Below the pieces are notes generated by a model that was given only the letters and a program-made list of their open reading frames with translations, was not told where the DNA came from and did no database searches. The position numbers and the translations under genes are program-made. This document shows positions 22,342 to 34,700 of a stretch of DNA of 64,000 bases, piece after piece. Source of the stretch: Erythroxylum novogranatense (Eukaryota; Streptophyta; Magnoliopsida; Malpighiales; Erythroxylaceae); NCBI GenBank assembly GCA_029891385.1, contig CM057224.1:1364001-1428000 (forward strand). The letters run 5' to 3'. How positions within the stretch are numbered: position 1 is the first letter of the stretch; the number at the start of each line of letters is the position of its first letter.

Positions 22342-23048
22342 TGTAGCACTAGCCTTTCGTCATTTGTTGGCATGGATTGTGAATAGAGACAGCAATTAGG
22401 CCAACGCGGTCTCAGGCCTAAGCTTGAGCTAGTGCTACCTAGGTTTAGCTCGGCTAGAGCAATAACCATTACAGAAAATAACTATATTTTGTAAAAAGTG
22501 ACGTTATTTTCTATTAATTATATAAAATTAAGAAGCTAAGTCGACTTAACTCCAGTTATCTCAATTTGAGTCTGACTTGACCTATTATCATCACTAGTTA
22601 CAAAGGGTCAAATTTATCGAATTTTAGTTTTAACTTATTCTTTTAATATTTTAAAATTCAATTCAAGTTAGATTTTATTTTTAAATTTGAGCTCGAATTT
22701 TTACAATTTGATTCCCAACTAAAACCTAAATTTCGTTCACATACAAAAACATTGTTTTTAATATCGATAAATAATAATTTTTGAACATATAAAATTTGAT
22801 CTGAGTTCGAGATTGAGTCAAATATTTTAGATTTAGTCAAATTTCGAGCCTCTTAAAACTCAATCATAATTAACTTTGATCGAATGTTTGAAATTCGATT
22901 AAGTTTGAAATTAAAATTTGATAGATTAAAATTTGGGTAGGACAAATCCGAGATACTTCGCAATTCGTACATGAGTTTGGTGAGTGGCCCATTATGGACT
23001 TTGACCTCTATCGTTGTCCAGGTCACCAGCCACATCAGCCAATTACTG
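22342..23048. other. Intergenic region upstream of PHYLLO
   Basis: AT-rich spacer with a dispersed AGCTTGAGCT/AGCTCGAATTT-type repeat flavour that recurs near 45400-45660 and 56390-56450. No gene is seen. Confidence 0.4.
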
Positions 23049-23071
23049 TACACGCGTGTGTCACGTCATCC
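23049..23071. promoter_or_regulatory. CGCG and ACGT motifs upstream of PHYLLO
   Basis: A palindromic ACACGCGTGT followed by GTCACGTCATC lies about 50-70 bp before the first ATG. The first matches CAMTA-type CGCG boxes and the second an ACGT core bound by bZIP factors. No TATA box is obvious here, as is common for plant housekeeping genes. The regulatory role is inferred from motifs only. Confidence 0.35.
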
Positions 23072-23119
23072 TTCAACAGTGATGGTGGGGGCCCTACATT
23101 ATCTATCTTCTTCTTGAAA

Positions 23120-25724
23120 ATGTCACTAAAAAAGTCTCTCTCACTTCACGTAGCAGCCGTAGCCATGGAAGCCCCACTCTCACTTGCAAAAGAGACGACG
23201 TTTACGTTTCCGTCTCCGATCCTAAGAAAACCACTTCTCTTCTTGAAGAATCCTACTCTTCCTTTGCTCGCTCTCTCTCCCTCTCGCACCCTCACTCGTT
23301 CTCGGAAGGTTCATTTTGCTTAACGCTTTTGTTTTTATGTGAATGTTTTGGTTCGTGTGATTAGGATTTGGTGATGTTTCTGTTAGGTGGCTGTGGAAGC
23401 GGTTAGGTTCGATGGTCCGGTGATGGATGTTAAGGAATTGGAGAACGAGGAATGTGACTTGGTGGTAGAGACGTGCGTTACTCAGACTCTTCCTCCTGCC
23501 GTGACGCTGAAGCGTGGCCTCGAGAGCATTCACGAGGCTGTGGAGAATCTGAAGATGAATCCTCCTTGTTCGAGCAGTGGCATCTTGAGATTTCAGGTTC
23601 AGTTTCGTGATCTAAATTTCTTTGTTTTGGAAGTTCGTCGAACTGTTAGGTGCAAAATTTGCGCGAAGATCAGTGTTCTTTTGTTTCTAGTTTTCGTTTA
23701 TCAGTTAGTTTTATTAGTACTTACGTTCTTCTATTTTGAGTGACGGGTTGCAGATTGCGGTGCCTCCGAGTGCGAAAGCTTTGGATTGGTTCTGCTGCCA
23801 ACCAGAGTCGGTTGGAGTGTTTCCTCAGTTTTTTCTTTCCAAAAGTACGGAGAATTCTTCGTGTAAAGCACTCTACTTGAATGGAAGGCGTGGTGTGTTT
23901 GGAATTGGGACTGCAATTTGCTTTTTGCACCCCTCTTCTTGTATCTCAGGAAAGCAGAGTTCAATTAGAAGGTTGACTTCTTCTTCTCATTTGTGTTTTC
24001 ATTTTCTGGTATTTGTTTTGTCTCGTGGCTATTTAATGCTATATTAATCAATCTATGTTCTTGAACTCTTGATGAATCTTTTTTCGGTTTCCTTAATCCT
24101 TTTGAAACAGAAGGCTTCATGTTTCCTTGACATTCATGGGCATGGTATTATGTGGAACATGGCTTTCTGTGTTTTCTGGGGGAAATGCTAAAGGATGGAT
24201 GTATAGTTTGTCTGCAGATATCTCTCAAGTGGTTCAATCGTTATAAGAACTTATGGTTTTGTGGATGTTGATTTGGACACAGAGTATTCTTCAATCAAGC
24301 ATGTGGCTGGTTCTTTTTACTTTTTAATTCCAGAGGTACACTTATGTTAAATTGCTCATCTTCCGTTATGAAAATTCTGATTGCTTTTACAATTATCTTT
24401 CTATCAGTTTTACAGTATCTTAGTGGTTGCTATTGTGCTGGCACTTTATCCTCTTGTGGAAGTTGAGAACACAAGTGAACTCTAGTGGCTGCTAAATTGA
24501 TTTGGTTTCAACAGATTGAATTAGATGAGCATGAAGATGTCTCCATTTTAGCAGTGACATTGGCTTGGGATGACAATTACTCATGTACATTCAAACAGGC
24601 AGTTCTATCTTTTGAGTTGACATTTAACCAGGTAATTTCTGCTGTATAAAGTCAATTTCACTTGTGAAGTTTGCTCCATTTATCTTTTATCCGTATCATT
24701 GTCACAGTTGAAGTAGCTTTCTCATTCCAAATCACTGCTCATGTGATGATTTGACTTGAAGAAATTGCAGATATTGAATCATGGTTCAGCTAGTGGTGCA
24801 TTTATTTTCATTTGTTTATTTGGTTACTCATACTGAAATTTGGGTAATGCCATCTGATTAAACTCCAATGTTACACCAAGATGTCTCATCTCTTACCCTT
24901 CTATATTGTTGTTGAATGACCTTTTAGCTGGTTTTTATGGTTAAGTTGTTACAGGTCAGGTGTCAATTTCACTCTTCTGTAAAATCTGGTCTGCAAAAGT
25001 TCAATTTGGCAGAGAATAAGAGTTCTCAAACGGTAAAATTTCCACCATGTTGACTACATGATGTGAAAGCAAGTTGTTTTTCTTTACTCGATGCTATAAG
25101 GACTCTAGAGCATATAGTTTCATTTTTGCTCGTTGCTGTTTTAAAATTGGCTTGTATGATGTGGATGAATGAACGAACTGTTGGATCAGGTATAAGTTGT
25201 GACCTCGTATCTGATGCTGTATAATTGGTTGAGTTTGTATTGTCGTTAGGTGACTTGCAAGGTGGTGTGTATGAATTATGGGAAACCCAAATAGGGGGGC
25301 AAAAAAAGGTTCTAACTAGAGCAGTTAAGATTGAATGTTTTATTGACCAAAAAGGCATTGTTTGGCCATATCCATGAAAGCATTTTTGATTGCAAGTATA
25401 AAATGGTTGCATGTTCTCATCAAATGTAAAAATTTTCAGGTAAGGATGAGGTCTCTATTGCTGGACCCTAAGGATTACCCTGTCGACCCCTTTGAACTGG
25501 TATTCCCTTTTTCCTTGTAATTATTCCTCCATGTTTACAATCCTCAACTTTCATTACCAAATATTCTTAGTATTTTTATTTGAGCTTGACAGTGATAAAA
25601 TGCAGCTATTTTGTATTACTGGGTCATCTCTGTGTCTTATTCAACTCTTTTTTTGCAGAAGACTACAATTGCTGATCAATTTTGTTTCAGACTTTCACCA
25701 AGCAATTGTGTTTCCTGTAACATG
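23120..25724 (+). other. PHYLLO module 1: truncated isochorismate-synthase-like (MenF) part
   Basis: Exons 1-8. It contains the transit peptide and the N-terminal MenF-like part (AVTLKRGLESIHEAV, then YGFVDVDLDTEYSSIKHVAG, then a KTTIADQFCFRLSP end in the 66-nt exon 8). The chorismate-binding C-terminal half is absent. This is the known plant arrangement, in which isochorismate synthase is encoded by separate ICS genes. The module is probably a non-catalytic relic here. Confidence 0.85.
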
Positions 25725-28700
25725 GTATGCCATCTTTATGTAGTTAAATGTTGAAGTAAATGTGTACGCAACATTCTTTTCTTTCTCCACCATCCTCTAG
25801 CGCTGAAAATGCTAGCACTGTAATCTGTATGTTGAAGATGATATAATTAACTATATACTTTGCATGCAGTCCTAGGTCCTTTTGTAATTTATTCTTGCGT
25901 TTTATGGATAATGTTTGTCAGAAAATGAAATGAAAATGGAAAAGAACAAGTATCGGGAAGCCATTGAGCTTCTTGGCCTAAACTAGAATTCTGCAGCTCT
26001 TTATTAAGCATGCAACATGGAAAAGAAGATTAGATTCCATATGAACTATCTATGGTACTAATTGGACTTTCTCAACTGATTGTGAACTAGCATTTAGAAA
26101 ATACCTAAAGTGTAATTTGTACAATGATTGTTCAAGCTGTATTTCTCTTTTGACTATCAGTTGGATCACGCCAGTGAAAAAAGTTGCTCCCTTCAAGATC
26201 AGGCAAACGTTAACATTCTTTGGGCATCACTGATAGTAGAAGAATGTACTCGACTAGGCTTAACGGTGAGATCAAGAATCATTTATTTGATTATATAATG
26301 CTTTTGGTATATCTGCCTGATAATGCTTTATTCAGTACTTTTGTTTAGCTCCAGGATCAAGATCATCACCTCTTGCAATCGCTGCTTCCACTCATCCCCT
26401 AACAACATGTATTGCTTGCTTTGATGAACGCTCACTTGCATTTCATGCTGTTGGTTTTGCAAGAGGATCTTATAAACCAGCAGTCATTATAACTACATCA
26501 GGAACTGCAGTTTCAAATCTTTTTCCTGCTGTGAGTTCTGAATTTGTATTACAATGTCCAAATTGAAATTTCATTTCAACACCTTGTGTTATTTATTTGC
26601 ATAGTTCTCTCAGAAACTTGATATGTATTGATGACGATTGATGACTGGCATCTTGCAGGTTGTAGAAGCCAGTCAGGATTTTATGCCTCTTCTATTGCTT
26701 ACTGCAGATCGTCCTCCAGAGCTTCAGGATGCTGGTGCTAACCAATCAATCAATCAAGTACTCATATTTATAACTTATGATTGGTTATACTCAATACTTC
26801 TTTCTTTTGTTTCATTTGTTACTTGTTCCAGTTACTCGGCTAAAATGTTTACAACTCATGCTGCTTGTGTATCAGGTGAACCACTATGGCTCATTTGTAA
26901 GGTTCTTCTTCAGCCTTCCTGCACCTACTGATAATGTTTCTGCACGGATGGTTTTGACAACAGTTGACCTTGCTGTACATCAAGCAACATCTTTACCATA
27001 TGGTCCTGTTCATATCAACTGCACTTTTAGGGAGCCCCTGCATGATGCTCCAAAGGAATGGACTACTGAGTGCTTGAAGGGGTTGGATGTTTGGACGTCT
27101 GGCACTCAACCATTCACTAGATACATCAAAATGCAGGACTATTCTGCTTGCTGTAATGATCATGCTGACAGTTCATTGTTCGAGGTTGTTCAAATCATTC
27201 AACAGAGTAAGCAAGGGCTATTACTTCTTGGTGGACTTCATACTGAGGATGACATATGGGCAGCTCTTCTCTTGGCTAAACATCTTAATTGGCCTGTTGT
27301 AGCTGACATCTTGTCAGGTTTACGGTTAAGAAAGCTTTTGTCTTCTTCTACCGAGCTTCAAGGAAATATTTTATTTGTTGATCATCTAGACCATGCCTTA
27401 CTTTACAATTCTGTCAGGGATTGGATGCAAATTGACGTAATTATACAGGTATAAGTTGTTTAGTGTTGATTTCATAATTTTTAAAAGTTCTGAACTGCAT
27501 ATTCTAGATGATTTTAATTGTTTCTAATGTCTAAGACAGATAAGCTTTTGTTTACTTTTAGTTTGACTGGTTAATTCAGGACTGACTTTAATATTAATTA
27601 TATGAGCAATTTTGTTATGCTAGATCAGGAAGCCCTTCGATCTAGGTTTGAGTTGAAACATATAATACTGGACTGCTTTAGTTATTGAATATACCTATTT
27701 CTGGCTACTTCTCCACTTGGAAAGTTACCTGATAAGTTGGTCATTGTTAAAACATGTGGTTATCTTATTGGAGGAAGGTAAAGAGGATATCATAATACAT
27801 TATGTTGTAGTCTTTATATATTCTAAAACACTATGTGGAAATCCATGGTTTATTGTTCATTGTCTTTCTACACTGAATGATGGGCAGATTGGAAGTCGGA
27901 TAACAAGTAAACGTGTTTCAAAAATGCTGGAGGAATGTTATCCATATTCCTATATCATGGTTGATAATCATACATCTCGTCATGATCCATCACACCTTGT
28001 GACACATAGGGTTCAAGGCTCCATCCTTCAATTTGCTGACAGTTTGTTAAAAATTCAATTTCCACCTTTGAGTGCCAAATGGTCTGATTTCCTGCAATCA
28101 TTGGACATGATGGTACTTTGTCTTGCTCTCTTGATACTTTTAGCTAATTTAGTTATTTTTTTCTTTAAGCTTAAATGCTAGTTTGATTAAAGTGGTCATT
28201 TGTTTTGTTACTATGGTTGATATATTCCTTTCTGACTTTGTCTAGTGTCTCAATTCATGATTTATCAAATGTCTGAATTCAGTTGATAATCACCAAAATG
28301 TGGAATGCAGTTAATCATGATAACATCTTGTAGAAACTTGTCATGAGACCTAAAATTTGCCTTAGGACGATACTCCACTGGATGGAGAGTGAACAAAATA
28401 TTTTGACCGGAGGTTTCTGTCTGAAAGTCTGGCTTTGAAATATTCCAGCTCTTCGTTAGTCGGTTTGATGCATTTTTGCTTTCCTTCCCTCTAATTTCTC
28501 AAAAAAGAAAAGATGTTACTTGATGATACGTTGCCTTTTTTAGATGTATAATCCAAAGACCTTTTTTGCATGTAAGATGGGTTCTTTCTTTATCCACTGA
28601 GAAGGTGGTTGAAGAACTTCTGTTTGCATTTAGTCATATCTTGATCCGCTAATTTCTGATTTAATTTCTGGAATTGTTTGTAGTTTTTTACAATCTCTTA

Positions 28701-31700
28701 TCCTCTCCTGCAGATTTCGTGGGATGTGGCATTTCAAATTCTTACTGAGAACTCTTTAACTGAGCCTTATGTTGCAAATGTAATCTCAAATTCACTTTCA
28801 GCTGAGTCTGCTCTCTTTATTGGGAACAGTATGGCTATACGCGATGCAGATATGTATGGATTTAACTGGAAAAATCATTGTTATAGAGTTTCGGATATCA
28901 TGGTAAATTTGAACCTACCCTGCCACTGGGTACGAGTGGCTGGAAACAGGGGAGCCAGTGGTATTGATGGTTTGCTTAGTTCAGCGATTGGTTTTGCTGT
29001 TGGGTGCGGCAAACGAGTGAGTCTCTAAGATACTTTGTTTCTAGCAAAATTGTGTTAGAAATCTCTTTTTCTGTGTGCAAGTTTTACTTTGCTAGTTGTA
29101 GGGAAATACTGTGATAGCAGCCAACATCAATTAAAAGTTTACAAGAGATACAGTCATGGCTTGAGGAAGTTGCAAGACTGACTAAGTCTTGGTCAATAAG
29201 CTGCTGCTATTTTTCTTCTGATTTTTAGGAATCTTTTTATTTCAGTTGTGATTTTTATTCTGATAGTGGGAGTATATTTTTCAGTATTTTTAGGAGATTA
29301 TTGTTACACTTGCTGTATTTAAACTCTTGTCATTCAATAAAGAAGGCAGCAAAAAAATTATCTCCAGTTTTTGAGTACTTTAACTCAAGAGATTTCAGAT
29401 ACTCCCTTAAGTCTGTAAACATAGGCAGAAGGAAGAACAATCCTTCTTCTCCTTCATCTTCTAAACCTGATCCTTTGTTCCAAAGACCCATAACCAGATC
29501 CTACGCTAGGGACCGTATCATACTGTTCTTTTCTCTTTCTAGAAAAGTAAATAATTGGTCACTAGTGGGCCATTAAATCTTAGGCTTAAACTTTTGCATC
29601 AAATGGATTTCGTACAAGAAAAGTAAGTTTAAATCTCCTCATTGGCTGTTACAATAGTATATTCAAATTCCATGATAAGTATATTGGTTCATAATTGTCT
29701 ATAATTGTTCTTAGGTACTTTGTGTAATCGGAGATATTTCTTTCCTTCATGATACGAATGGCTTAGCAATTTTAAATCAAAGGTAAACCATGAGTATTGG
29801 GTTGAGGACTTGTGCACCTGATTTCGTCTCTTCAAATAGTCTTTAATCTACCACTCATTTTGTGAAGGATGTTGCGCAAACCAATGACAATACTTGTGAT
29901 AAACAACAAAGGTGGAGCAATCTTCAGCCTCCTTCCTATTGCAGATAGAACTGATCCCAAGATACTGAATCAATACTTCTACACATCCCATAACATTTCA
30001 ATTCACAACTTGTGTATTGCACATGGGTATAAATATAAATTCATGCTTATATTTTATAAAGGCTCTGATGTGGCCAAATGTGTTGCCTGCTTATCTTTCT
30101 CTTTTATTGTGCAATCTTTTTGCCTACTGTTTGATTGACTCTCTTATGGTGATAGTTACCTAAATTTGCCATGAAATGGTAGCTTCCTTAGTTGAGCAGA
30201 TCCTACATTGCATATTTCTTATTTAGAAACTAGGGCTGGTACGTGAAAAATTACAATAATTAGACTTTTGAGTGCTGTGACATTGTATACAAAGCTAGTG
30301 CATCTGTGCTGTGCATTTTCTATAATTGGACATACAGCATTTTGTTTAACATGGTTACTGTTTTTAACTGCTCCCCCTTATACTCCATTAAATCTAATTT
30401 AATAAACTGCAGCATCAGACATTTACATGTGTTGACAAAATCAGATCTACAAGATGCTTTACTTGCGTCTGACGAAGAGAAGACAGACACTATAATTGAA
30501 GTGCATAGCTGCATTGACGATAATTTGGCATTTCACAGGTTGTTAGGTTTGTTCTAGTGTTTGGCTTTGAAAGTTGCATTCCTGCTTTGCGTGGTCTGCT
30601 GACCAATTATCCCTGTCAATATCAGTTTCTTAAGGAAGTCTGCACACAGAGCGGCAGACCACGCTTTAAGTTTTCTTTCAGGGATTTTTGCTTCAAATCC
30701 TACGTCAAGTGGCTTCTGTCAGTTCACGATCCATAAATTGCAGTATTCTATATACAGGTTAGGTTTTATTTACATTGCTGTAGGTTGCTTTCTCCTTATT
30801 GATCTTTTGCAGTTTACTTCTCCCAAATGTGGGTGTGACAGAATTCAACTTTGTGCTCCACCTACTTCTGGTCCTGTTGACCATAAGCAGCACAAGTTCT
30901 ATAGAAAGGGTTATATTTTATCTGTGTGCCTTCAAGATGGGAGTGTTGGTTATGGTGAGGTTGGTATTTAGTTAGATATTTCGTTCTCCTAAAGACCAAT
31001 AGCTCTATATGTATTCTAACACAAGTATCGTTTAACTGATTGAACAGGTTGCACCTCTTGAAATCCACAAAGAAAACCTTCTGGATGTGGAAGAGCAACT
31101 TCGATTTCTTGTTCATGTGCTTGAAGGAGCTGAGATTAGTTTTTCCCTTCCTCTGCTTAATGGATCATTTGCTTCTTGGATATGGAACAATTTGGGCATC
31201 ATGGTAGGTTATTATATATATATATATTATCTGTACACCTGAGTAGTTGCTCTTAGAGAAGACCAAAATAGGAAAGTTGCTTTCTCTACTTCTCAGTGTC
31301 TTGTTTCACTTTTCTATGACCAAGTCAAACGGAAACATCACTATTATACAGGCATGCTCACTATTTCCAAGTGTCAGATGTGGTCTTGAAATGGCTCTCC
31401 TAAATGCAATAGCAGTAAAGCAGAATTCCAGCTTGTTACATATACTTCAACCCTGGAAAATGAAAGAAGAAAGTAATGAAAGATCATCAAATGTTAGGAT
31501 ATGTGCTCTCATTGATTCAAGTGGGACTCCGGCAGAGGTTGCTCATGTTGCTTCCTCTCTTATCGAAGAAGGATTCACAGCTTTGAAGCTTAAAGTAAGT
31601 TTTGGGAGTGGAACTGGACAAGTAATAACTACTAAATGTATACCATCGACTTTTCTTTCTGAATGATCTTGGTTTTGTTCACAAAAGCCTACAATACCAC

Positions 31701-34700
31701 GTGGAACAGGTGGGACGTAGACTGGATCCAGTTGAAGATGCTATGGTGATACAAGAAGTCAGGAAAAAGGTTGGGAGGAAGGTTGAAATTCGTGTGGATG
31801 CCAATAGAAAGTGGAGGTATGAAGATGCTATTCAGTTCAGTGCTCTTGTGAAAGACTGTGACCTGCAATATGTTGAGGTGCGAGGTCTCTCCTATAATTT
31901 TCAGTTTATGTATCCTTGTATCCATTTGGCAATAGTTTACAGCAATATATTGACTTTATTTTGCTATATATAACTTTGTATCACAGTTGATGTGTAACTA
32001 TGTTCTTTGTCATAATTCTTTAAGAAGGGGAAACTTGAAAAGGAAATAAGGAGTTTTTTTCATTTTCTTTTCAGTCTTTTATAAACTATTGTCACAATAA
32101 TGTCTATCCATATAAAAGAAGAATCCTTTGATACTCTTTTTTATTGACAATTTAAACATTTCAGGAACCTGTACAGGATGAAAATGACATCATAAACTAC
32201 TGTGAAGAAACCGGTTTACCTGTCGCTCTAGATGAAACTATTGACAATCTCAAAGAAGATCCTCTTAAAATGCTTGTGAAATACGCACATCCTGGAATAG
32301 TTGCTGTGGTAAGTTGTGCTGAATATTCTCTTAGTTTTGATCTGCATGCATGTTGTAATACCATCGAATGAGCTCTAAAAGCTTTTACAGTGAATGATGT
32401 ACTAAGATGAGTCGCTCTGTGTTAGGTACTGATTAACTTAATGGGCTGATGCTTTTAGAACACAGTAGATTAAGAATAGTCGCTCACTATTATTCGGGAA
32501 ACAAGAAGGAAAACCTTCTTAACAAGGGACAATCCCTTACAATCTCCGGAATACTTCCGAGAATAATAGTCTAACTGCTCTCCCCTTATTCCCTCCTAAA
32601 CTATATTTTTATATCTCCGCATTCCACTACTTCTAATAGATATCTAACTCTTTATCTATCTACTGCTAACTACCGGATAAGGTTTATTATTTCCTAACTA
32701 CTATTATCCCTATTTAACTAGAACTCTACCACTACGGTCTATCTCTATCTTTGTGTTTCCTTGTATAAACTATCCATTTTCCTCCTCTGTTTCCTTTGTT
32801 CCTAACAATACCCCCCCTGCAGAAATAACCTTGTCCCCAAGGTTAAACTCTGGAAATTGTCCTCGGATCAACTCTTGGTCCTCCCATGTAGCTTCCTCCA
32901 ATGGTTTGCCTTGCCAGTGAATCAACCATTGGTCGCGTCCCGCTCCTTGCTTCTGAAGTGTCCTGCTACCCAAGATCGCCACAGGTGTACACAAGTGAGG
33001 TGTATAGTCTAACTCTGGAGGTAGCTCTTCCTGAACATGGTGGTGCCCAATCGCCTTTTTTAACTGGGACACATGAAACACTGGATGTATACGTGCTTGA
33101 GGAGGAAGTTGCAATTGAAATGCGACGGCGCCCACCTGTTTGTCCACCAAATATGGTCCATAATAACGTGCTGACAGTTTCGGATGCAACCGTTTGGGCA
33201 TGGACCCTTGCCGATGTGGCCGAATCTTCAAATACACCCAATCCCCCACCTGAATATCATGAGGGCGCCGATGAACATCTGTGTAACGGATCATGTGAGC
33301 GCGAGCGCGTTCCAAATGATGTTTTAACTGTGATAGAGCCTCATCCCGACTCATTAAATCCTGCGCCACCACTTCCACCAATGTTTCTCCGGGAATAAAA
33401 CGTGTGATTGAGGGAGGAGGTCTTCCATAAACTACCTCGAAAGGAGAACATTTAGCTGCTGAATGACAGCTGGTATTATACCAATATTACGCCGTGGTAA
33501 ATAATCTAACCATACCTTAGGTTGTTCAGAGCTAAAACAACGTAAATATGTCTCAATGGTGCGGTTAACTACCTCAGTTTGGCCATCCGATTTAGGGTGA
33601 TAAGCGGTACTGAATTTTAGTTGTGTTCCCTGGAATGTAAACAATTCTTGCCAAAAATTACTTAAGAACGAGGATCTCGGGCCGCTAACAATGGAAAGCG
33701 GAATGCCATGTAGTCGGACAACCTCCTTAGTGAAGATTTCAGCAATAGCACGGGCTGAGTAAGGATGTTTAACAGGAATAAAATGCCCATATTTGCTCAG
33801 CCTGTCCACTATGACCAACAAGGTATCATAGCCTTTCGATTTGGGAAGTCCCACAATGAAATCCATGCTCAACTCTTCCCAAATGGCGTTAGGAATAGGT
33901 AACGGTTGGAGCAAACCTGTTGGAGACGTGGCTTGATACTTGTTTCGCTGACAAGTGTGACAAGCTGCTACAAATTCAGTTACTGCCTTTTTCATTCCAT
34001 TCCAAAAAATAGATTGAGCTATTCTTTTATAAGTCTTGTAAATGCCCGAGTGTCCCCCCGTAGGAGTTGTGTGAAACTCTTGTAAAAGTTTGGGAATCCA
34101 TTCAGAAGTGGCTGATACCACTAACCTGCCTTTATGATATAGTCTCTCATTTTCCAAGGTGTAAGAAGGATGAGAATCGGGTTCCTTCTTAATTTCTTCA
34201 ATAATCCTGCTCAATTGGGGATCTTCTTTGACCTCCTTGTCAATTTGTTCCGGATCTTGCCAAATTGGCCTAGAGATAACCTGTAGCTCCTTGTCCTCAC
34301 ATATTCTGGAGAGTGCGCTCACGCCTGTTGGAAATTCCTGCCTTGTAAACAATATCAAAATCGATCCCAACAATTTTGCCAACCAATTGTTGATTTTGAG
34401 TGGTAATTCTGCTCCAGCAAATGTCTAAGGCTTTTTTGATCTGTATAGACTGTAAATCTTCTCCCCACTAGATACGGCCTCCAATGTTGAATGGCTAACA
34501 CTAGCGCCATGAGTTCCTTTTCGTATATGGATTTATTGAGCGATGATTCTGCTAACGCTTTGCTGAAAAACGCCACTGGTTTCTTCTCCTGCATCAATAC
34601 AGCTCCAATGCCTGTACCTGAGGCATCACACTCCACCGAAAAAGGGTTATTGAAATCCGGTAATGTCAAAACTGGAGCGCTAGTCAGAGCATTCTGCAGA

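Noticed and set aside
26777..27454. 225-codon open frame as a separate gene
   Set aside because: It is PHYLLO exon 12 read through from the preceding intron; the exon proper starts at 26876 after an acceptor.
29301..29576. 91-codon plus-strand frame with a Pro/Ser-rich middle
   Set aside because: It lies inside PHYLLO intron 14 and shows no family likeness; probably chance.
32901..33398. 165-codon plus-strand frame within the Gypsy element
   Set aside because: Antisense shadow of the integrase/chromodomain end, which has clear motifs on the minus strand.
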